This document shows positions 58,050-64,000 of a stretch of 64,000 nt of DNA, one piece after another; the stretch's first letter is position 1; every line of letters begins with the position of its first letter. Below the pieces are notes generated by a model that worked only from the letters and a program-made list of their open reading frames with translations, searched no databases and was not told the DNA's origin. The stretch comes from Ursus arctos (Eukaryota > Chordata > Mammalia > Carnivora > Ursidae). Position numbers and translations under genes: made by a program. Where the stretch lies: NCBI RefSeq assembly GCF_023065955.2, contig NW_026622819.1:2465501-2529500 (forward strand). The letters run 5' to 3'.

Positions 58050-58372
58050 GCAGTGTTTAAATTGAAATATTATAGGGAGGGCGGCACACTGCAGACCTTT
58101 GATGGTAGCAGTCCGGGTCTCAGAGGGGAGCTGTGAATACAGAAGCCATTGTCAGCTGTGCAAAGTTCCTCATCATTTCCAAGAGGGAAGGGAGCCGGCA
58201 GACAGAGTCAATAAAAATAATTCCTATTGGGTAAGCAGAGCGGAGGGCGCGAGCGTGCTAAGCTGATGGCCCCTGGCTTTGGAAAATAGAGCCAAAGTGC
58301 GTCATTCAGCTTATTCAGAATGACTTAAAAGCACATTTATGTATGGTGGACATGTAGTCGTATCTTTTTGTT
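58050..58372. promoter_or_regulatory. possible conserved noncoding element
   Basis: Repeat-free, moderate GC, with even texture: 'cagacctttgatggtagcag', 'gccattgtcagctgtgcaaa', 'caataaaaataattcctatt', 'gtgcgtcattcagcttattc'. A CTTTGAT (TCF/LEF-type) word and CCAAT-like attgg appear. It is interrupted on the right only by a young SINE. Candidate by inference. Confidence 0.3.
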
Positions 58373-58373
58373 A

Positions 58374-58389
58374 GAAAACCAAACATGTA
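58374..58389 (+). repeat. target-site duplication, left copy
   Basis: gaaaaccaaacatgta, repeated exactly at 58595-58610 on the other side of the SINE. Sixteen perfect bases indicate a recent insertion. Confidence 0.97.
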
Positions 58390-58594
58390 GGGGCGCCTGG
58401 GTGGCACAGCGGTTAAGCATCTGCCTTCGGCTCAGGGCGTGATCCCGGAGTTCTGGGATCGAGCCCCACATCAGGCTCCTCCGCTATGAGCCTGCTTCTT
58501 CCTCTCCCACTCCCCCTGCTTGTGTTCCCTCTCTCGCTAGCTGTCTCTATCTCTGTCAAATAAATAAATAAAATCTTAAAAAAAAAAAAGAAAA
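58390..58594 (+). repeat. young Can-SINE (SINEC), plus strand
   Basis: Full-length: head 'ggggcgcctgggtggcacag', tRNA-like box region 'cggttaagcatctgccttcg', 'gggatcgagccccacatcag', body 'cctccgctatgagcctgctt', CT-rich part, 'tcaaataaataaataaaatc' and an A-rich tail. The exact 16-bp duplication on both sides (58374-58389, 58595-58610) and low divergence mark it as the youngest retroelement here. Its subfamily wording is what I associate with arctoid carnivorans. Confidence 0.97.
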
Positions 58595-58599
58595 GAAAA

Positions 58600-58780
58600 C
58601 CAAACATGTAAATACAAATCATGAACGAAATGAATCTATCAATTGAATTACCTTAAAATGTTTGAAATTAACCCCAGTCACTATGAGGGATGGCCTCTGT
58701 GATTGTGAAGGTATCAGGGTGAACTCTGCCCCACCCCAAAGCAGGACGACCCATGAGGGTGTTTACACCCCTTTTACGTA
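58600..58780. other. short unique spacer
   Basis: Sequence between the SINE and the L1; the 58680-58780 part is GC-richer and unassigned. Confidence 0.4.
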
Positions 58781-58784
58781 GTTT

Positions 58785-60340
58785 AAGACAGGCTGAGGAT
58801 GACTTTCAACAAATATGTATAAGTGTTCATAACTCTAAAAGTAGACTTGCTCATAGATGACAAGATCATAGATGATCTTATATAAAGAAAACCCAAAATC
58901 TGCCACAGCCAATAAATGAATTGAACAAAGTTGCAAAATATAAAATCAATGCAAAACATCAACAGCATTTCTGTACACTAACAATGAACAATCCAAAAAG
59001 GGAATTAAGAAAACAACTCTATTTATAATAGCACTAAAAGGAACAAAACACTTAAGAATAAACCTACCCAAGGAGGTGAAATCTTTGCACATTAAAAACT
59101 ACAAAATGTTGCTGAAAGAAATTAAAGACATAACTGGAAAGACAGCCCATGTTCAAGAACTGAGACACTCAACGTTGAGGTGTCGGTACTGCCCAAAGCC
59201 ATGCGCAGACTCAGGGAAGTTCTAATCAAAACCCCAACAATGCTTTTTGCAGAATTACAAAAATCCATCCTAAAACTCATATGGAATCTCAAGATACCCT
59301 GAACCGCCAAAGCAATCTTGAAAAAGCGGAATAAAGTTGGGAGTCTCGCGTGTCCTGATTTCAAAACTTACTACCAAGCTGCAGCAATCAGGACAGCGTG
59401 CTGCAGGCATAAAGGCAGACATGGAGCCCAAGGGAGTAGACAGAACACCCAGAAAGACCCTCATGCATGGGGTCAAATGATTTTCAACTAGGGTGCCAAA
59501 CCATTCAATGAGGGAAGTCACACGATTTTCAGCAAATCGTGTTGGAGAAACTGGATTTCCACATGCAGGGGGAAAAAAATGAAATTAGACCTTTATCTCA
59601 CATCATATACAAAAAATAAATGATAATGGGTCAGGGACCTAAACATAAGAACAGAACTTTAAAATTCCTAGGTGAAAAGACAGGGAAAATGCTTCATGAC
59701 ATCGAACTTAGCAATGATTTCCTGGATATAACACCAGGTAACAAACGAAAAAATAGACATACTGTACCTCAAGACCTCAGCCATCAAAACTAAAACAAAC
59801 AAACAAACAAACAAACAAAAAACCACAAAAAACAACAACAAAAAAAACCCATACATTAATGGGTACAATCAACAGAATGAAAAATCAACGCACAGACTGG
59901 GAGAAAATATTTGCATACCATGTATTTGGTGAGGAGTTAATATCCAAATATATAAAGAACTCCGACAACTCAGTAACAAAACAACCCAATTAAAAAGACT
60001 TGAACAGACATTTCTCCAAAGAAGACATACAAATAGCCAACAGCACATGAAAAGATGCTCGACATCACTCATCATTAGGGAAATGCAAAGCAAAAGCACA
60101 ACGAGAGACCAGTGCACACCCATGAGGATGGCTATTATTTAAAAAAAAAAAAATGTTGGTGAGGACGTGGGGAAAGTGGAACTCCTCTGTACTGTTGGTG
60201 ACATTACAAAATGGTGCGACTGCTGTGGAAAACAGCATCCTCGTTCCTCAAAAGAAACTAAACACAAAATTAGCCTCTGACACAGCAATTCCACTTCTGG
60301 CTCCAAACCAACAAGAAAGTGGACGAGAACATGGAGATGT
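58785..60340 (+). repeat. 5'-truncated L1 (ORF2 C-terminal half to its end), plus strand
   Basis: In order: 'gatgatcttatataaagaaa', 'acagcatttctgtacactaa', 'cccaaggaggtgaaatcttt', 'gaccctc'-type segment, 'aaagcaatcttgaaaaagcg', 'ctgatttcaaaacttactac', 'gaaactggatttccacatgc', 'aaatatttgcataccatgta', 'aagaactccgacaactcagt', 'catgaaaagatgctcgacat' and 'acagcaattccacttctggc'. This follows L1 ORF2 from the late reverse-transcriptase region to the C-terminus. Stops and shifts break the frame. The 5' part (ORF1, promoter, endonuclease) is absent, so it cannot move. Confidence 0.93.
59789..59835. repeat. (AAAC)n microsatellite within L1
   Basis: About seven CAAA units, then A-rich sequence, inserted where L1 normally encodes a continuous peptide; it helps destroy the frame. 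Confidence 0.93.
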
Positions 60341-60344
60341 GCAG

Positions 60345-60795
60345 TCAGGGGGAGGCCATTAGTCACAGTCGTGTGCAATCTTGCAGGGAACAAGTTATTG
60401 AGTTATTTTTTAACAACCAGTTAGAACATTTTGTTTTACTTTTTTATAGAATTGAATGATTTCAAATAAGTCGAATTATCTGACTCAAAGAAAGTATGTC
60501 CATCAGCTGCTTCTTCCCCCCAGGGAAGGTGCAGAGTGTTAACCAGACTCTCTAGTTGCCACGGCCAATGTCAGTGGGCAGTTGGAGTAAACTGAAACCC
60601 AAAAGTCAAAGTTTGGCTTTCTCCTGTGGTCTGTAGAATGGAAAGTCAAGTGAGGAGATACAGAACCGTCTTGGTAGCAGAGCCAACCATGTTCCTGTCC
60701 TACAGCTGCTCACTTTGTACTGGCATAAAAGGAACAATAAGCCCTAAGTCTAGGTTCTCAGTCTTCTGCTGCTGGTTGCTCTTCTTCAGTGTCTC
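60345..60795. other. unique sequence, no gene recognised
   Basis: About 450 bp after the L1, with no exon or repeat recognised. Confidence 0.4.
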
Positions 60796-60799
60796 ATGT

Positions 60800-61371
60800 G
60801 GGAGGAAGGGAAGGAGGAAGGAAGGGAGGGAGGAAGGGGGGAAGGAAGGAAGGAAGGAAGGAAGGAAGGAAGGAAGGAAGGAAGAAGGAAGAGAGAGAGA
60901 AAGAAAGAGAGAAAGGGAGAGGGAGGGAGGGAGGGAGGGAAGGAGGAAGGAAGGAAGGAAGGAAGGAAGGAAGGAAGGAAGGAAGGAAGGAGAGAAGGAG
61001 GAGAGGAGGGAGGGAGGAAGGGAAGAAGGAAGGAATGAAGGAAGGGGGAAGGGAAGAAGGAAGAGAGAGAAAGAAAGAGAGAGAGAAGGAGGGAGGGAGG
61101 GAGGGAAGGAGGGAGGGAGGAAGGAAGGAAGGAAGGAAGGAAGGGGGAAAGGAGGGAGGGAGGGAGGGAGGGAGGGAGGGAGGGAGGAAGGAAGGAAGGA
61201 AGGAAGGAAGGAAGGAAGGAAGGAAGAAGGAAGAGAGAGAGAGAAAGAAAGAGAGAAAGGGGGAGGGAGGGAGGGAGAGGAAGGGAGGGAAGGAGGAAGG
61301 AAGGAAGGAAGGAAGGAAGGAAGGAAGGAAGGAAGGAGAGAAGGAGGGGAGGAGGGAGGGAGGGAAAGAAC
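60800..61371. repeat. GGAA/GGGA polypurine array with ~171-bp higher-order repeats
   Basis: About 570 bp of almost pure purine on the plus strand: GGAA, GGGA, GA and GGAGA units. The marker 'gaagaaggaagagagaga' recurs at 60881, 61053 and 61223 (spacing 172 and 170), followed each time by a GAAA/GA stretch, a GGGA run and a GGAA run, so the array has three higher-order units. Frames of 199-249 codons in several phases (RKEG- or LPSF-type residues) are artefacts. Several GGGA runs meet the G-quadruplex pattern; long mirror-symmetric polypurine can form triplex DNA. Confidence 0.97.
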
Positions 61372-62080
61372 CTGAAGCTCCGGACAGCCACACCGCTCAT
61401 CTCACTGGGAGGCTATAAAAGTTGAATGAGGTAATGGACATGAAAACACTTCGGTCTAAGAGTGATGCACAATGGGTTATTAATTTTATGACTAAATGAT
61501 ATATCTGGTCAAGGAGAATCATTATTCAGGGTATTTTCCATCTCCTACATTATCCCAATGAAGGAAGCATCACTTGATTGAGGGGATAAGGCTGACAGTG
61601 TTCTCTTTGAGACCTGCTACCCTTTCTCATGCTTTAAGCCATAACATAAGTTTTAGGTTGTTCTGTGTGAGTGGGTGAGTTAGTGGTAAGAGAAAAGACA
61701 CACAAAAACATTGTCAAAATGTTTCTCCACTGTGTGGAAGTTTCTGCTTGGAATGCCCTCTGATTCTGCCATCAAAAGTACAGACAATTCAGAAGCCAGG
61801 AAAGACCTTCTGTTCCCACATACCACTCCCCCCAAGCCCAGACCCTCCCCAGACGCTCTCTGTGTGCGCGCGTGGGCAGAGACAGGCTGGGGGCTGCAGG
61901 CAGGGTCAGAGGCCCTCCTTCCCCACATCCACCAGCACTGCTTGGGAGGGGCGAGGGGCTGGGGGTCTGGCCACCCCACTGCCCGGCTTCAGTCGGAGCT
62001 GCTGGTTTTGTTTTTATATATTGTGCTTCTGATGAAGACTTTTTTTTTTCTTTTTTTTACAGAAAGCCTTACACTGCTTT
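61372..62080. other. unique sequence, no gene recognised
   Basis: No exon or confident repeat. Overlapping frames on both strands at 61680-62080. Confidence 0.4.
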
Positions 62081-62084
62081 AGGG

Positions 62085-62540
62085 GAAAGAAGGTGGAAAG
62101 AGAAATGGAAGGGTAATTGCTCTGCTCATGTCCATCATTTGCTCCCCAGGAAAGCCGTCTTCTGAGCACCTGACCATGACAAAAAGAGGAGAATTAAAGC
62201 CCCCAAAATAAGCCAAAGAGGAGCCGAAATTCTCTTCATGTGTGGCCGGGCCTCGCTTCTCATCTCTAGCACAAACTTCAATAAAGAAAATAAGCTGAAC
62301 CATTCTTAGAGTGACTTTGCTGTTATCTGACTTACTATAAAGTACCATTCACTGTTGGTGGCTTATTCAGACCCGGAAGGGGTGAAATACCATTTTTCCA
62401 GGGAGGAATACCATTTCCATTCCTGGGAAAATGGATCATCAGTCGGTAAATCATCTCAAATGTGCAGAACATCCCATTTCTGAATCTTCTAAATGATAGG
62501 GCAGTTACTGCAAACTTTTGGGTGGACACAGTGAATGGTC
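62085..62540. promoter_or_regulatory. possible conserved noncoding element
   Basis: Repeat-free, even composition, with words such as 'aagggtaattgctctgctca', 'aataagctgaaccattctta', 'ctgacttactataaagtacc' and paired 'ataccattt' repeats (about 62388 and 62408). Candidate only. Confidence 0.22.
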
Positions 62541-62549
62541 CGTATTATT

Positions 62550-63190
62550 AAGGTCATGTGTCTTTAGGGCAACCAGTGGTTCTGGATTTGCCTCAGACTG
62601 AGGGGATTGCTTGGAAGGCAACACAATCGTTGCTAAAACTGAACAGTCCCAGGCAAGCTGGGACCATTGGTCATTCTCTGTGACTTGTGGCTGCATGTCA
62701 TAAATGATTTATCAATTAATTGATTGATTGATTCCTTAAATATTCAGTGAGTGACTTTTGGGCACTTAATCAGCCCCAGGGTGGCTTGACATGGATTTCA
62801 CACAAAGGATCCTCTGTCTAGAATAACTACAAATCCAGGTGGAGGGGAGGTAAAACCCCGAAGGACCCATCTGTGAGTTGGATGGGAAGAGACATTGTTA
62901 CCTGGGAGAAGCAGAGGAAACCACACGGACACTGGATGCAGAATGGCCAAGACTGGAACACTTGCAGACAGGCATGGAGGGGCATCTGAATGAAGGAAGC
63001 ACGTGGACAAAGGCACAGAGACAACGACCGATCTTTCATCAGTTCTATTCCTAATCACATTTCAACCCCTTCACACAGGCTCCTATAGAACCACTTCCGT
63101 TGGATGCCCACAGGTGCACGCACACTCTTTGGAGGAACTGCGGTGCCATTGGAAGCCATCTGTAGGTATGCACGTATGTTATCAATGCCC
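62550..63190. other. unique or decayed L2-like sequence
   Basis: 62700-62790 (aattgattgattgattcctt, aaatattcagtgagtgactt) may be the left end of an L2 minus-strand element (its terminal aataaatatttgttgaatga reversed), but the link to the block at 63195 is weak. Confidence 0.35.
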
Positions 63191-63194
63191 CAGC

Positions 63195-64000
63195 AGCACA
63201 GCACAATATTGATTGAGTCCTATCTGTGAGCTGGGCTTTGGAGATGCAGCAGAGAGAAGTTAGACAAGTTTCCCCCTCCTGGAGCCGGCACGGCAGAGCC
63301 AACTGGCAACTGATGGGGAGGCAAATGAAGGAAAGAGGTGACGTGGTCTCATGTGTACAATGAAGGAGAACAAGCAGGGAGGGTGAGGAAGTGGGCAGGG
63401 CTATTGGAGACAAAGGAACCACGGACACTTCTCAGGGGAGGTGACATCTGAAGAGGGCCCTAAAAGAGGAGAAAGACCCAGGAAGACCAGGGGGAAGGGC
63501 ATTTTAGCAGAGGGACCCCACCCCCTCCGTGTTAAGACACTGAGTGAGAGTGAGCAGGTGTGCTGGATGTGAGGGTGGCTGGGAGCCAATGACAGTAGAT
63601 GTGACCCAAGGGGATGTTGAAATGTCATGGGAGGGGGCAGACATAGAGCAAAGGTTTGACTTCTGCTTTAGTTTTGGGTGGATTTAGGCAGAGGAGTGAC
63701 ATAATTGGATTGCTTTTCAGATGATGACTTTACATGCTGAGTGGAGAATGGACAGGATAGGAGCCAGAATGGGCCCATGCATCATTCTAGGCTCAGGTGA
63801 AGAAGTGCTGTGGTCTGAGCAAGAGTGGACAAAGGAAGTGGTGGGCAGTGTGGGAATCAGAATCATCTCTGACAGCAGCGTTGGAAGGGTTTGCGACAAC
63901 ATAAAACAAGGGCAAAGAAATGGGGAAAAGCAAACATATCTCTGAAATCCTTGAGGTAAGGAATTGGTGAGAAGCAGTGGGCTTCCCGAAAATGGGGGTT
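63195..64000 (-). repeat. L2 LINE 3' region, minus strand, running off the window
   Basis: 'attgattgagtcctatctgt', 'gagctgggctttggagatgc', 'agcagagagaagttagac', 'ctcaggggaggtgacatctg', 'gcagaggagtgacataattg', 'gctgagtggagaatggacag' and 'ggataggagccagaatggg' follow the reverse complement of the L2 3' region (attgagcgcctactatgtgccagg..., gggagtgacatgatctg..., gctgtgtggagaatgga...). About 800 bp and fairly continuous. No coding capacity remains. Confidence 0.75.

Noticed and set aside
58390..58470. tRNA-like internal promoter boxes
   Set aside because: These belong to the tRNA-derived head of a Can-SINE; no acceptor-stem pairing or mature tRNA structure is evident.
59122..60123. Antisense frames over the L1 (70-85 codons)
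   Set aside because: Antisense to ORF2 sequence; the sense frame is itself broken.
60626..61418. Open frames of 199-249 codons on both strands, including a 249-codon plus-strand frame
   Set aside because: They arise from the GGAA/GGGA array, which has few stop codons in any phase; residues are only R/K/E/G or L/P/S/F.
1..64000. CRISPR arrays, bacterial defence systems, phage or operon structures
   Set aside because: The tandem arrays present are microsatellites without spacer structure, and the SINE/LINE/LTR content shows mammalian nuclear DNA.
1..64000. Endogenous retroviral coding regions
   Set aside because: Only solo MaLR-type LTR fragments are recognised; no gag, pol or env-like protein sequence is seen.

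Overview
This window is nuclear DNA from a placental mammal, almost certainly a carnivoran. The strongest evidence is four tRNA-derived Can-SINE (SINEC) copies at about 682-871 (minus), 37190-37370 (plus), 49894-50068 (plus) and 58390-58594 (plus). Each has an 'ggcgcctgggtggc'-type head, a tRNA-like promoter region, a CT-rich middle and an AAATAAAT-type tail. The youngest copy (58390) has a 'cctccgctatgagcctgc' segment that I associate with arctoids (bears, seals, mustelids) rather than dogs or cats. That narrower placement comes from memory and is only moderately sure.

I find no protein-coding exon, tRNA, rRNA, CRISPR array or bacterial-type operon that I can defend. The open reading frames are short, overlap in several frames, carry no recognisable domain, and in many cases run through repeats. 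The window reads as an intergenic or deep intronic gene desert built from old retroelements and unique sequence.

Layout. From 1 to about 37 kb the DNA is GC-rich and CpG-bearing, as in a GC-rich or subtelomere-like isochore. It holds scattered MaLR/MLT1-type LTR relics, MIR and L2 relics, two decayed minus-strand L1 pieces (25.95-26.08 and 27.2-28.8 kb) and several microsatellites. It also contains a 365-bp sequence present twice in direct orientation (18112-18476 and 36290-36654), about 91% identical and ungapped by hand alignment. From about 33.9 to 41 kb lies the most gene-regulatory-looking part: CpG-island-like blocks (34.1-34.5, 37.6-38.3, 38.5-38.9 kb), repeat-free TAAT/GATTA-rich sequence (39.2-39.8 kb), a G-quadruplex candidate (40.0 kb) and then AT-rich repeat-free DNA. 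I infer a cluster of conserved enhancers of a developmental gene lying outside the window, but this needs cross-species alignment. From about 40.4 to 52 kb composition turns AT-rich, with L1, L2, MIR and MER5-type relics. From 52 to 58 kb it is GC-rich again. From 58.7 to 60.3 kb there is a 5'-truncated plus-strand L1, followed by a 570-bp GGAA-type polypurine array (60.8-61.37 kb) with a roughly 171-bp higher-order period, and the window ends in L2-like sequence.

Repeat family names rest on remembered consensus sequences, not on a search. 'Conserved element' entries rest on sequence character only and are marked low confidence.
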